A stretch of DNA of 64,000 bases, taken from assembly GCA_003263775.1 (NCBI GenBank), contig JYJJ01000037.1, positions 1-64,000 on the forward strand. Reading direction: 5' to 3'. The translations under genes were made by a program, and so were the position numbers. This document shows, in pieces, positions 31,294-41,773 of the stretch; within the stretch, counting starts at the first letter, position 1; the number at the start of each line of letters is the position of its first letter. Under the pieces are notes generated by a model. It searched no databases. It saw only the letters and a program-made list of their open reading frames with translations, and had not been told where the DNA came from. The stretch comes from Vibrio maritimus. Its GTDB lineage: Bacteria > Pseudomonadota > Gammaproteobacteria > Enterobacterales > Vibrionaceae.

Positions 31294-33801
31294 CTAGGAG
31301 GCTTGAATACGAGCATCGAGCTTTTCCATCAGTATGTCGCGCTTAAACGGCTTAGGTAGATAGTCATCCATACCACTGTCGTAACATCGTTTAATGTCAT
31401 CGTCGAGTACTGATGCGGTAAGTGCGATGATGTGAGTCTGTCTAATTCCCTCACTCTTTTCATAATCTCGAATGGCTTTAGTGGCTTCAAAACCGTCCAG
31501 TACAGGCATCATGCAATCCATAAGGATAAGGCCAATAGAGTCGTGTTGATGCTGATAAATATCGATGGCTTCTTGCCCATTGTTAGCAATGACAAAGTCG
31601 ATGGAGAGCTTCTTCAAATTGAGGCTGACAATTTGCTGGTTCACTTTATTATCTTCTACCACCAATATTTTGAAATGGCGTCTGTTTAGATCTTCATTGC
31701 TTTCTGTAGATGTGACAGTCTCTGAAGTGTTCTCGGTCTCAGCGGCGGAAGTAGAAACGGTGCTACTTCCATCAGCTTTGTCGCTGGCAGAGTGGTTAGA
31801 AGTATTGTTTTCCCGGGAATTAGCCGCAATCTGTCGAAGCGTGTTCATCATCCGGTTACCAAAAAGTGGGGCAGTTAGGTAACCATCGACGTTGATATCT
31901 GAGCTTTCTTGCCCATGTTTGTTATCACGCAGCAACACTAAACGATACAGGGCACCTGCTTTTTGTAGCTGTGCAATATGGTGTGCGTCATCTGAAATAA
32001 CGATGGTTTTTGTGCTGAGGTTGAAGAGTTCGTCGCTTACATCTGAAAGTCGAGTTAAATTGCAACCAAAGCATTGTAGCTCGTTAATCAGTAGAGAGCT
32101 CGGCTTTTGAGAAATATAGGCGATGCGCAAACTCTCTTCGCTGTTAACTTCATGGTTATCACGCGTGAAAGTTAGTGTGAAGCTAAACTGGCTACCAGAA
32201 CCTTTTTTAGATTTAAGCTCAATCTTGCCTCCCATCATCTCAACCATTTTTGCACAGATGGCGAGACCCAGCCCGGTTCCACCATAGTGCTTAGACGTAT
32301 CTGAATTTTCTTGCTTGAACTCTTCAAATACGTGGCGCTGTTTTTCTGGGTCAATACCAATGCCAGTGTCCTTGACGCTAAAACCGATAGAGACCTCAGT
32401 GTCACTGGATTGAATGGCTTTTAACGAAAAGGCAATGCTTCCCGTATCGGTAAACTTGATGGCGTTGGATGCCAGATTCATTAGGGTCTGACGTACCTTT
32501 TGCTCATCCGCTTGAACGTAATCAGGCACGCGTGGATCGATGTCGATAATGATATCCAGTGACTTTTGCTGCGCTTTGGGAGCGATAAGAGCGGCAGTAT
32601 CATAGATAGTTTCTTTGATGGCCGTGGTGTGAGGGCAAATCTCAAGGTGCCCAGATTCAATTTTGGATAGATCCAGAATGTCATTGATCAACATTAACAG
32701 CGTTTGTGAAGACGCGTTAATGGTATCCAAGTAGTCCTTTTGGCTCGCGGATAACTTAGTGTCAGAAAGTATCTCCGTCATTCCCAATATGCCGTTTAGA
32801 GGTGTGCGAATTTCATGGGACATATTGGCAAGAAAAGCGCTCTTCGCCTTGCTGGCCTGCGCTTCGTCCTTACGCGCTTGGATGAGTTGTCTCTCTAGTG
32901 CGGTCACTCGTTGGGTAACACTGAGAAGAACCAAAATAATAGCGGCGACCAAAGCAATCGCCGACAGGACGCGATAGGATTCATAGTCGCTGAGCTTGGC
33001 TGTAATTAATGGTGGTAAATCATTAAACAAGCTATTGAGTGATTGCTCCAACTGGTGGATGGTGGCTCTTAATTTGCCAAGTTCGCCTTGCTGATGTGTG
33101 TAGCCAAACTCTTCGTAGGCACTTTGCAAAGCGTAAAATGCAAGTTTGAATTCTTGAAATTGGCTGAAGGTTTCAAACCCTAGTTGCTCTTGAGTAATCG
33201 CTTGTTGAAGCTGCGTGAGATTGCGGTCGATGCGCGGCAAAATGCTAGGGTCAAGATCGCTGAAGAACTGGTACATCAGGTCTTTAGTGACAAGTGTTAT
33301 CTGGTCGATGTTATTTGAATTGGCGCGAATGAGCGCGTGTTCGAGCGCAAGAACCTTATCTTTAAAATGCTCAATCAGACCTTCTCCTTGGTCTGCGCCA
33401 TGAATGACTAGCACTAATTCTCCGAGTTTGAAAAATCGTTGGGTATACGCATCTACATTGGCGAGTGCTTGTTGTCCGTTGTAATCAATGCTGATATCAG
33501 ACTCCATCACTCCGGTATTGATTTGTCCAATTTGGGACAGAATGCTTTGGTATTCAGACTCCATTTTTTCGACATATTGATTTTCAACTCGCGCAATAAA
33601 GTCCTTCTCATGACGGCGCATCATAAGCATTGAATTAGCCGCTTTTAGTACATCTTTTTGGAGCCCAATGAGTTGTTGTTTAGTTTGGTCAAATGAGCGC
33701 TCGATGTAGAAGAAAATTGCAAGCAGCACCATAATGGCGCAACCACCTGATATTAATATCTTTCGTAGGGATTGAGAGGTGTCTGAACGACGGTCTGGCA
33801 T
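31294..33801 (-). CDS. Hybrid sensor histidine kinase with HBM-type sensor domain
   Basis: 835 residues from the ATG at 33801, where AAGGAT sits 9 nt upstream; a start nine codons earlier lacks one. Order: TM1 (about 13-33), periplasmic helical domain with MRRHEKDF, the helical bimodular (HBM) signature, TM2 (about 279-296), HisKA with NMSHEIRTPLNG (His about 329), HATPase_c (DTGIGIDPEK, GGTGLGLAICAK), a degenerate receiver, and a C-terminal receiver with VVEDNKVNQQ and LMDCMMP. No HPt domain is visible. Divergent from the MCP gene; the two may read related signals. Confidence 0.92.
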   Translation of the reverse strand: MPDRRSDTSQSLRKILISGGCAIMVLLAIFFYIERSFDQTKQQLIGLQKDVLKAANSMLMMRRHEKDFIARVENQYVEKMESEYQSILSQIGQINTGVMESDISIDYNGQQALANVDAYTQRFFKLGELVLVIHGADQGEGLIEHFKDKVLALEHALIRANSNNIDQITLVTKDLMYQFFSDLDPSILPRIDRNLTQLQQAITQEQLGFETFSQFQEFKLAFYALQSAYEEFGYTHQQGELGKLRATIHQLEQSLNSLFNDLPPLITAKLSDYESYRVLSAIALVAAIILVLLSVTQRVTALERQLIQARKDEAQASKAKSAFLANMSHEIRTPLNGILGMTEILSDTKLSASQKDYLDTINASSQTLLMLINDILDLSKIESGHLEICPHTTAIKETIYDTAALIAPKAQQKSLDIIIDIDPRVPDYVQADEQKVRQTLMNLASNAIKFTDTGSIAFSLKAIQSSDTEVSIGFSVKDTGIGIDPEKQRHVFEEFKQENSDTSKHYGGTGLGLAICAKMVEMMGGKIELKSKKGSGSQFSFTLTFTRDNHEVNSEESLRIAYISQKPSSLLINELQCFGCNLTRLSDVSDELFNLSTKTIVISDDAHHIAQLQKAGALYRLVLLRDNKHGQESSDINVDGYLTAPLFGNRMMNTLRQIAANSRENNTSNHSASDKADGSSTVSTSAAETENTSETVTSTESNEDLNRRHFKILVVEDNKVNQQIVSLNLKKLSIDFVIANNGQEAIDIYQHQHDSIGLILMDCMMPVLDGFEATKAIRDYEKSEGIRQTHIIALTASVLDDDIKRCYDSGMDDYLPKPFKRDILMEKLDARIQAS

Positions 33802-33828
33802 AACCCAACATCCTTGTAATAACCGCAA

Positions 33829-34045
33829 ACAGGTTTCAGTTTAGCGCATTGTGAGCTGTAACGAAAATGAAACATTCGCTGAGAGCTATTTATAAATCAG
33901 ACGGTTAGTTGTCGGATTATCCTTATGTTTTCATAAATAAGTACGACTAATCTAACATAGGGCACGCTATGTTCTAAAGGGTGTCGATTTTTAGGCGATA
34001 ACAGAGAAAGAAAAATAAAGTTAAGTCTAATAATTGGAGTAATGT
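33829..34045. promoter_or_regulatory. Divergent promoter region of histidine kinase and MCP genes
   Basis: 217 bp without a gene. At 33954-33973 there is a perfect dyad AACATAG-GGCACG-CTATGTT about 73 bp before the MCP start, and GTTAGTTGTCGG / CGACTAATCTAAC form a looser inverted pair around 33905-33956. An operator is possible; no sigma-28 or sigma-54 promoter was recognised. Confidence 0.4.
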
Positions 34046-35689
34046 ATGCAATGGTTTGATAATACCAGCCTAAGGCTAAAAATGTTGTTGCCCGTGCTGT
34101 TAATGGCGGTGATATTCAGTGGTCTCGCAGTTTACAACGTGTTGTTGTTTAACAAGCAAGCCGCAATAAATGATCAGCTCAACGACCAGATCACCCCAGT
34201 CATGAACTCGTTAGAAGATGCCTATCGTGACTACTACCAAGTTGTGGGCGCAAGTTATGCGATGCTAGTTGCTAATGGCGACCCTGTTGAGTTTGATAAG
34301 CAAAAATTCGAATTTGAAGATAATGCTTACAATGCTGTACCAAGGGTTGAAATTGTTCAGCAGCTCATCGACCAAGGTATTCTTGATTCGCGTTTCCAGC
34401 CATACCTAGACACGCTGCTGAGCAACACTAAGCAGTTTGTTGCCGGTTATGAAGCGATGTTTGCTGATCCGGAGCAGTCTATGGCCGCTTTCTCTCAAGA
34501 TAAAGGTCGATTGGTAGACTTGTTCACGACGATGCGAAGCGATTTGAAAGTCATTCTTGATGAAATGGAGAGACTCCAGGATCAAGCTCGCGTCGATAGC
34601 GATAAAGCGGTCAAAGAAGCCGAATTTGCTATTGAAGTTGGTACATTGGTGGCGATTGTGATTGCACTAGCATTGGCCGCTTGGGTGACGCGTTTGATCG
34701 TGAGGCCAATCCAACGTTTGGAGCAATCAATGGCTGATATAGCCTCAGGCGAGGGCGATCTGACACGTCGTGTTGATGTGACTTCCAGTGATGAAATTGG
34801 CCGACTAGGTCAGTCATTTAACTTGTTTGTGGGCAAAATTCAAACGACGGTTATAGAAGTGATTGAGTCAACGACGCAAGTGAGAAAGCAGACCCATGAC
34901 TTGATAGCGCTAGCGTCTGAAATCACCGCATCTTCTCAATCTCAACAGCAAGAAAGTGACATGGTGGCGACTGCCATTAATGAAATGCGTGTAACGAGTG
35001 AGAATGTCAGCCAGAATGCTCAAGAAGCTGCGCAAGCTACTGACAGAAGTGCAGACGAAGCCGCAGTCGCCAACCAAGGTATTGGAGATACCGTTACTTC
35101 CATTCAAGGACTAGCAACTGAAATCTCAGCAGCTGAAGAAAGTGTTCAACGTTTAAATCAAGATGTGACCAATATTGTCTCAGTGCTTGACGTTATTCGT
35201 GGTATCGCCGAACAAACAAACTTACTCGCCCTCAACGCAGCAATTGAAGCTGCACGTGCGGGTGAGCAAGGACGTGGATTCGCGGTAGTTGCCGACGAGG
35301 TACGCTCCTTGGCAAGTAAAACGCAAGAAAGCACCGGTGATATTCAAACAATGATTGAACGTCTTCAAGAAGGTACCAGCGTTGTGGTTCATGCCATGGA
35401 ATCCAGCCGTTCAACCAGCGAGAAAACAATCTCATTGGTACAAAGCGCGTCGACCGCTCTTGGCGAGATATCAAACTCCGTTGGCATCATCAATGAGATG
35501 AACACGCATATCGCAACGGCGGCATCACAACAAACATCGGTGAGCGGTGAGCTAAACGCAAGCATTCAGAAAATCGCGGAGGATAGCCATAAAATGGCCG
35601 AGATCATCAAGCGTGCGGAGGGGGCTTGTGTTGGCCTAGAGAAGCGTTGCCAGAGTTTGGATGATGTGGTGGGGCAGTTTAGGGTTTAG
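34046..35689 (+). CDS. Methyl-accepting chemotaxis protein
   Basis: 547 residues. TM1 about 13-33, a helical periplasmic sensor (about 35-190), TM2 about 195-215, HAMP ([21 protein letters not shown]), and a signalling domain whose tip reads [29 protein letters not shown]. There is no C-terminal CheR-binding pentapeptide. Of the ATGs at 34042 and 34046, the latter has GGAG with 6-nt spacing. The ligand is unknown; the sensor looks helical, in line with a four-helix-bundle or HBM-like domain. Confidence 0.95.
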   Translation: MQWFDNTSLRLKMLLPVLLMAVIFSGLAVYNVLLFNKQAAINDQLNDQITPVMNSLEDAYRDYYQVVGASYAMLVANGDPVEFDKQKFEFEDNAYNAVPRVEIVQQLIDQGILDSRFQPYLDTLLSNTKQFVAGYEAMFADPEQSMAAFSQDKGRLVDLFTTMRSDLKVILDEMERLQDQARVDSDKAVKEAEFAIEVGTLVAIVIALALAAWVTRLIVRPIQRLEQSMADIASGEGDLTRRVDVTSSDEIGRLGQSFNLFVGKIQTTVIEVIESTTQVRKQTHDLIALASEITASSQSQQQESDMVATAINEMRVTSENVSQNAQEAAQATDRSADEAAVANQGIGDTVTSIQGLATEISAAEESVQRLNQDVTNIVSVLDVIRGIAEQTNLLALNAAIEAARAGEQGRGFAVVADEVRSLASKTQESTGDIQTMIERLQEGTSVVVHAMESSRSTSEKTISLVQSASTALGEISNSVGIINEMNTHIATAASQQTSVSGELNASIQKIAEDSHKMAEIIKRAEGACVGLEKRCQSLDDVVGQFRV

Positions 35690-35748
35690 AAATGACGTAT
35701 TGGGACGTTTAATTGAAACATGGGGCGACGCGTAGCGAGCCCGTAATT

Positions 35749-35878
35749 CTCCCCCTTAATAACGGGGCGCGTAGCGGGGGAGTTAGAGGGGTGTTCTTGG
35801 TTTTTTTGCTTATTTTCAATGTGTTAAAGATGTTTTAAGAGCACCCCTCCCAGCCTCCCCTTATTAAGGAGAGGAGCC
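35749..35878. repeat. Long imperfect inverted repeat (MITE-like)
   Basis: The left arm CTCCCCCTTAATAA with GGAGTTAGAGGGGTGTTCTT and the right arm AAGAGCACCCCTCCCAGCC with TTATTAAGGAGAGGAG face each other over about 130 bp, with a T-rich centre. It lies between the MCP and the convergent HAD gene. Similar CTCCCC / GAGGGGTG elements occur as dispersed repeats in vibrios, so this is probably a small non-coding repeat. It could also terminate transcription. Confidence 0.55.
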
Positions 35879-35917
35879 TAAGAGCTTGCTGCGCATCGCC
35901 TGATTAAGGGTGAAATA

Positions 35918-36580
35918 TCAAACATCCAACTCAAACCCACCATCTACACGGCGAATTACAACATCTTTCGGAGCGTTCACGTAACCATCAGCTTTAGGTA
36001 ACTGCTCTTTAGAGGCGTGGCTTAACACCGCAATCGTCATGCATCCCGCAGCAATCCCCGACTCCAAACCACGCAGACGCATCCTCAAAGCAAATACAGT
36101 CTTTTGCATCTAGCCCTAGAGCCTCTGCGCCGCGTAGATACGGCTCGGGATGCGGTTTACCTTGTTTGAGAACTTCGGGCGTTATCAGTACTTTTGGCTG
36201 AGGTAGTTGCGTGGTTTTAATGCGCGCGGTAGCGACAGGTAGGGTGCCGGATGTGACGATTGCCACGGAATGCCTAGCTCGTTCAAACCATTGAGAAGCT
36301 CTATTGCGCCGGGCAGTGCGACGGTTCCGTCGGTGTGGGTGGCTTCATATTGTTCCAAATAGTCGAACTCTGCCTGAACTTCAGGAGAGGAAACCGGTGC
36401 GTCAAGCAGTTCTGCAATGGATTCAATGGCGGGTCTGCCATGGATGCGGGACATGACATAGTCTGGGTCTAACCCTTTAGATTCGGCCCAGGTTGACCAT
36501 GTACGGGTGACACAAGGAATGGAGTCGATCAAGGTACCATCAAGGTCGAATAATAGACCTTTAAAACAAAGCGTAGTCAC
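35918..36580 (-). CDS. HAD-IA sugar-phosphatase-like protein (two frameshifts)
   Basis: Minus strand, about 220 residues when corrected. Motif [10 protein letters not shown] is near residue 11. Frame 1 breaks near 36268: TGG should be TGGG, so GIPWQSS becomes GIPWAIVTSGT, which restores motif II (Thr/Ser). A second break near 36080 is an extra T that turns EDASAGLESG into another frame. Motif III is the K of [13 protein letters not shown] and motif IV CFEDA. It resembles 2-deoxyglucose-6-phosphatase/YfbT-type enzymes. Downstream member of a two-gene operon with the UPF0303 gene. Confidence 0.82.
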
Positions 36581-36591
36581 GATAAGTGTTC

Positions 36592-37065
36592 CTATTTTAA
36601 ATACGAAGAGAGTACGTCGACGATTAGCTGGTGGTCTTCTTGTTGAGGCAGACCTGAAACCGTAATCGTTCCTATCATACCGCTATTTTGAATACGAACT
36701 GGGAACGAGCCCCCAAAAGGACTGTAATCTTGTGTGTCAACGAAGGAGGCTTCAGCGATGGTTTTCCCTTTCATTTCCAAGTAATGCTTCATGTACCAAG
36801 AGCTGTGTTGAAACCGTTTGGTGACGTTTGATTTGCGTCTTACCCACTCTTGGTTGTCGTATGTCGCGCCATCGAGCGCAGTGAAAAACAGTCGTTGCTC
36901 GCCAATGGTGATATCAATAGCGACTTTGGCCTGTTTTTGCTCAGCTCGAGCACGCAGTGCGCAGCCAATATCCCAAGCGGTTTGTTGATTAAAATAGGGA
37001 AACTGGAGCTGATTCTCTTGTTCAATAAGAGTGTCTAGAAGAGGTTGGTAATCAATCGTTGACAT
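36592..37065 (-). CDS. UPF0303/heme-degrading-domain-like protein
   Basis: 157 residues from the ATG at 37065 (AAAGGC upstream); the frame reaches back to 37113, but that part overlaps the terminator of the PTS gene. It has YPLLD..ENQLQFPYFN, AIDITIGEQRLFFTALDGAT and SPFGGSFPVRIQNSGMIGTITVSGLPQQEDH, a GlcG/HbpS-like fold (UPF0303). Members bind heme or small ligands; role uncertain. The HAD gene follows 11 nt later. Confidence 0.8.
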   Translation of the reverse strand: MSTIDYQPLLDTLIEQENQLQFPYFNQQTAWDIGCALRARAEQKQAKVAIDITIGEQRLFFTALDGATYDNQEWVRRKSNVTKRFQHSSWYMKHYLEMKGKTIAEASFVDTQDYSPFGGSFPVRIQNSGMIGTITVSGLPQQEDHQLIVDVLSSYLK

Positions 37066-37085
37066 AATTTTAAGCCTTTTTAAAA

Positions 37086-37131
37086 CGAAAAAGGGCGAAG
37101 TAACACTGGACACGAATGAGGTTACTTCGCC
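37086..37131 (-). terminator. Rho-independent terminator of the ptsA-like gene
   Basis: On the minus strand GGCGAAGTAAC pairs with GTTACTTCGCC (11 perfect pairs, 37121-37131 and 37094-37104), then CTTTTTCG. Confidence 0.85.
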
Positions 37132-37214
37132 AAAACTTGGAACCGAACTAGAGCCTCATTCCAAGTCAGAGGTGAGAAGGTTTTGGTTCCTTCTTACTAC
37201 TATGTTTGTGGGGA

Positions 37215-39715
37215 CTACAGTTCTAGCTCCGCCATCAGTTTTTGTTCAATTTCGGTACTCGAGCTGGCGTTAAACAGTGCATCACGGAAGTCAGCATGCA
37301 TGATTTTACGAGCAAGCTTAGAGAAGATCTTCATGTGTTGATCACCCGCCGCGTGCTTGTTCAACGTTAGCATAATGACGAACTGCGCTTCTTCATCTCC
37401 CCATTGAATAGGTTTGGCTAGTCGGCAAACGCTCACCGCAGATTGTTCAATATGCTCACTTTTAGTGTGAGGAATCGCAAAGCCAAAACCTAGACCAGTA
37501 GAGAACACATCTTCTCGTGCCCAAAGGTCATCAGCCAACTTGTTTGGATAGCGGCAGCGCCCAGTTAGGAACAAGTTATCTGCAAGTGTTTTGATGACTT
37601 CTTCTTTGCTTCGCAGGTCGAGGTCTAGCTTGATACAGTCTTCGGAGATGAGTGGTGCTTCTGTTTGCGCCATGCGGAATTGAGCAAGCAGATGTTCGAC
37701 TTCCAGTTGTGTACGGCATTGCATTGCTTTATTCAGTAGTTGGCGACATTCGCGGCTGTCTAGATTCGAGATACGCTCTTTAGTCGCGGCAATACTTGGT
37801 GCGCTCATGCTGATTTCATCGAGGCCTAGACCAACAAGTAGAGGTAGTACTGATCCTTTCGCGCCCAACTCACCACACAAACCAATCCATTTACCATGAC
37901 GGTGTACTTCGTTGACCACATGATCAAGTGTTCTCAAGAATGCTGGATTCAAACTATTGTAGTGCTTGGTGACTTTCGCGTTGTCACGGTCTACTGCCAT
38001 CAAGTACTGAGTTAGGTCGTTTGAACCGATAGAGAAGAAATCTACTTCTTCACAGCACTGGTCGATAATAAACGCCACCGATGGCACTTCCATCATGATC
38101 CCGAGTGGAATTTTCTCATCAAATGGTACTTGCTCTTTACGTAGGTCTTGGCGTACTTCAGCTAGAATATCTTTAACCCACAAGATCTCTTCCATCGAGG
38201 AAATCATTGGGATCATAATCTTCAGTGGACCATGGGCAGAAGCTCTTAAAATAGCGCGAAGCTGAGTTTTAAATAGCTCCAAAAATTCTTCATAAATACG
38301 AACCGCACGATAGCCTAGGAACGGGTTGTTCTCTTTTGGAATGTTGAGGTAATCAACTGGCTTGTCGCCACCAATATCAATGGTGCGCACGATGATCGCA
38401 CGGCCCGAAGCTGCGTCCAGGGCTTGGCAAAAGATGTTGTAGAGTTCGTCTTCTTTTGGTGCGCTTTTGCGATCCATATAGAGCATTTCAGTGCGGAACA
38501 GACCAATCGCCTCTGCACCTGACTCAAACGCAGCTTTTGCTTCTACCGAGTGAGCGATATTGCAGCTACTTCCAGTTTCTTGCCGTCTTGTGTCATCCCT
38601 TGAGTGTCCTTGAAAGCCGCTTGACGTTCGCGAACGGTAGCAATGACTCGATTTTCTTGTTCATAGTAGCGAATGACTGGCTCAGACAAGTCGGTGACAA
38701 TCGCGCCTAAGTTGGCATCGAGATACACTTCATTACCAATTGCTTGATCCAGTGCTCCGTCTTTAAGACCGACAACGGTTGGAATGCCAAATGAGCGCGC
38801 TAGGATAACGGTATGTGACGTGCTTCCGCCATGAGTTAAAACCAAACCTTTCAACAGCGATTTATCTAACTCTAAGAACTGGCTAGGTGTTAGATCTTCA
38901 GCCATACAAATTGAAGGCTCAGTTAATTCCAGCTGGTTTGTGTAATGTTCGTCACCATAAATGGCTTGTAGCAGTTGGAAGCAGACATCGCGAATATCCA
39001 ACTCACGCTCGCGCAGGTATTGGCTAGACGACTTTTGTAGCTGCTCCGCATAGTGTTTTGCAGTAGCAACAATCGCTTGCGCGCAGCTGCGACCTTCAAC
39101 AAGATTGGTGGATAGCTGTTCAGCAAAGGAGTCATCTTTTAAGATAGATAAGTGCGCCGCGAGCACTTCACTTTCGGTATCGACAGAGGTTTTTGCTTGC
39201 ATTTCAATAGATTTTGCAAGGTGTGCGATACCAGCAGAGAGATCGCGCTCTTCATTCTCTAGCGCTTTCACTTCTGGCATGTAAGGAAGTTGGTCAAAAT
39301 TGATTGCCCCAACTTTCACTACAACGCCGCGTCCAACACCTGAGCTGACAGATGTTGCTCGTACGACGCCTTCGGTGAGATTCGATAGGTTACGCGGCAG
39401 CGGCTGTTGCTCTTCATCTGCTTGAGTTTTTTCTAGCGGCGCATCACAGTGCGGGAACTCATTAGCAATAAAGCTTTGCAGTGCTTCTAGTGCAATCTCT
39501 TCATCTTCGCCTTCAATGGTAATCACACATTTGTCACCGAGTAGGGTGTCCGTACCAATAAGAGAGAGAACGCTCTTAGCGTTGCCGGATAAGCCGGTAC
39601 GTTCGTTTTGCCATTCGATGTTGGAGTTGTATTGATTACAAAGGGTTTCTACATGACCCGCTGGTCTCGCGTGAACGCCGTTTGGCAGTTCACAAGAAAA
39701 CGTAAAACTTCTCAT
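37215..39715 (-). CDS. ptsA: PTS multiphosphoryl transfer protein HPr-EI-EIIA(Fru) (frameshifted)
   Basis: Corrected length 833 residues, the same as E. coli PtsA. Order: HPr (His15 in NGVHARPAG), Enzyme I N-domain (phospho-His in GGSTSHTVILAR), PEP-binding C-domain (GIMMEVPSVAF, GSNDLTQYL, LCGELGAKG), and a C-terminal fructose-type EIIA (His in FAIPHTKSEH). The frame breaks near 38560: GCAATATCG should be GCAAATATCG, joining EVAAISLTR to EVAANIAHSVEAKAAF. It phosphorylates the EIIB/EIIC encoded in the divergent operon. Confidence 0.92.
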
Positions 39716-40199
39716 AGGGGCTCATTCCTTAGTTTCGAATTTGTTATTGATGTTTATGCCTACAACTTTAACAAAAAGCACAACTTCATCTATTGGATAA
39801 AAGTACTAAAAACTGGATATTTGTTAGATTGAAATTTAATTGTGATACCGCTCAAAAATGCAGTCATATATGTGATCTTCATCTTCCTTTTATAGGGTTT
39901 TTAGAGAGTGCCCTTCTATCTAATTCTTTGATTAACAGTTGTTTACTATGTTTTTTCTAATAATCTAACAAATGAGCTATCAAAGTGTGCTCAAGATCAA
40001 TATTCACATTCAACCTTACAAATATCCAGTAAAAAGCAGTTTTGTCCTCTAACTGAATAGCACAATTGCTCACTATTATAACCCTGTGCTGTAGAGATAG
40101 AGTTTCTCAGAAGCGAAATCAGAAACGTGAGCCAATAAATACAACAAGTACTTTCTTTTAATAAAAATTTTAATACTTATGTACTCTAAGGAGAGGTCA
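39716..40199. promoter_or_regulatory. Divergent regulatory region between ptsA-like gene and frwC
   Basis: 484 bp, AT-rich, no gene supported. At 39841-39856 TGTGATACCGCTCAAA matches nine of ten bases of the CRP half-site pair TGTGA-N6-TCACA, consistent with catabolite control. An additional TGTGAT at 39871 is a half site only. The AraC regulator at the far end of the locus is the obvious second candidate for binding here. Confidence 0.45.
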
Positions 40200-41272
40200 A
40201 TGAATGACTTAATCTCAATTCTAAAAAACACGCGACAACATCTAATGACGGGTGTATCGCATATGATTCCATTCGTCGTGGCGGGCGGTATTCTACTTGC
40301 TGCTCGGTGATGATTTATGGTGAAGGCGCGGTGCCGGCTGAAGGGACGTGGTTGCACGATCTGTTCTTTATCGGCGTAGCAGGCTTCCAACTCATGGTTC
40401 CAATACTAGCGGCTTACATCGGTTACTCAATTGCAGACCGTTCAGCATTAGCGCCTTCCGCGATTGCAGCCTTCATCGGCGCAAACATGTACAACACCGG
40501 CTTCTTCGGTGCGATTTTCGCCGGTTTACTGGGTGGTATTGTTGTCTTCTACCTTAAGAAAATCAAAGTACCCGCGTTTGCTCGCTCGATCATGCCAATT
40601 TTCGTCATTCCAATTATCGGTACATTTATCACTGCTGGTGCCATTGTTTGGGGTATCGGGGAGCCAATCGGTGCAGCGACAGAAGGCCTAACTGAGTTCC
40701 TTAAAGGCATGCAAGACTCAAGCATCGTGGTCCTGGCTATCATCATGGGTCTAATGATTGCTTTTGATATGGGCGGTCCAGTCAACAAAGTGGCTTATGC
40801 GTTTGTCATCCTTTGTGTTGGTGAAGGCATCTACAACGTAGCGGGTATCAGTGCGGTTGCCGTAGCAACACCTTCAATCGGTATGGGTCTAGCGACTTTC
40901 CTAAACAAAAAATTGTATGGCGCAGATGAACAAGAAGCAGGTCGTGCATCGATGCTAATGGGCACCATGGGTATTACTGAAGGTGCGATTCCTTTCGCAG
41001 CAGCAGATCCACTACGCGTTCTTCCTTCAATCATGATTGGTACCGCAACAGGTGCAGCAACAGCGGCAGTGCTGGGTGTAGAGTGTTTCGCAGCTTGGGG
41101 TGGTCTGATTGTACTACCTGTAGTTGAAGGTCGCTTTGGCTTCCTAATTGCCCTGGCGGTTGGTGCTCTAGTGACTGCATTGATGGTGAACTTCCTAAAG
41201 GCGCGTCGCAAAGTGGAAGAGCCAAAACAACAAGAATCTGATGACTTAGACCTAGATATCACTATCGGTTAA
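40200..41272 (+). CDS. frwC: PTS fructose-family EIIC permease (frameshifted)
   Basis: ATG 40200 follows GGAGAGG. It opens ISILKNTRQHLMTGVSHMIP and FVVAGGILLAA, then stops at 40308. Reading GCTCGG as GCTTCGG at about 40304 joins it to SVMIYGEGAVPAEG and gives 357 residues, normal for a Fru-family EIIC. Ten or so hydrophobic segments are visible, and the GITEGAIPFAA motif carries the substrate-binding Glu. Together with the EIIB downstream it imports and phosphorylates a sugar or polyol. Confidence 0.88.
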
Positions 41273-41332
41273 CTCTGAGTCTTTGAAAACTAAATCCAAT
41301 AAAAACAGAAATTTAAAATAAAGGTGAGAATT

Positions 41333-41656
41333 ATGACTAGCATCGTAGCAGTAACAGCATGCCCATCTGGTGTGGCACACACTTACATGGCAGCAGAAGC
41401 AGTAGAATCAGCAGCGAAAGCCAAGGGTTGGAACTGCAAAGTGGAAACTCAAGGTTCGATTGGTATCGAAAATGAGCTAACCGCAGAGGAAATTGCAGCA
41501 GCCGATATCGTTATCTTGACTAAAGACATCGGTATTAAAAATGAAGACCGCTTCCAGGGCAAAACCATCGTGCGCATCGGTGTCAGTGATGCAGTAAAAC
41601 GTGCAGCAGCCGTCATGGATAAAATCGCTGCCCATCTAGAGAAGGCTACAGCGTAG
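41333..41656 (+). CDS. frwB: PTS fructose-family EIIB
   Basis: 107 residues from ATG 41333 (AAGGTGAG 5 nt upstream; GTG 41324 would shorten the spacing). VAVTACPSGVAHTYMAAEA contains the phosphorylated Cys in ACPSGVAHT, the Fru-family EIIB signature. It passes phosphate from EIIA of the PtsA-like protein to the sugar bound by EIIC. A strong hairpin at 41666-41688 follows. Confidence 0.92.
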   Translation: MTSIVAVTACPSGVAHTYMAAEAVESAAKAKGWNCKVETQGSIGIENELTAEEIAAADIVILTKDIGIKNEDRFQGKTIVRIGVSDAVKRAAAVMDKIAAHLEKATA

Positions 41657-41665
41657 CGAACCTTG

Positions 41666-41688
41666 GCTCCCTTTCACGGAAAGGGAGC
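41666..41688 (+). other. Intercistronic hairpin without T-run
   Basis: GCTCCCTTTC-ACG-GAAAGGGAGC: ten perfect pairs with a 3-nt loop, then TTCATA. It lies between frwB and pflD. With no T-run it is more likely to protect the upstream mRNA end or to attenuate read-through than to be a strong terminator. Confidence 0.6.
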
Positions 41689-41773
41689 TTCATACCACAG
41701 TCACTTTACTCCGACCAAGGTGACTTTGTTATGACATCAGCCTGTCCCAAAAAATAAAAATATGGAGCCTATT

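Noticed and set aside
40076-40390. Minus-strand ORF of 104 residues at the frwC start
   Set aside because: Shadow of the promoter region and frwC; no ribosome binding site and no homologous motif.
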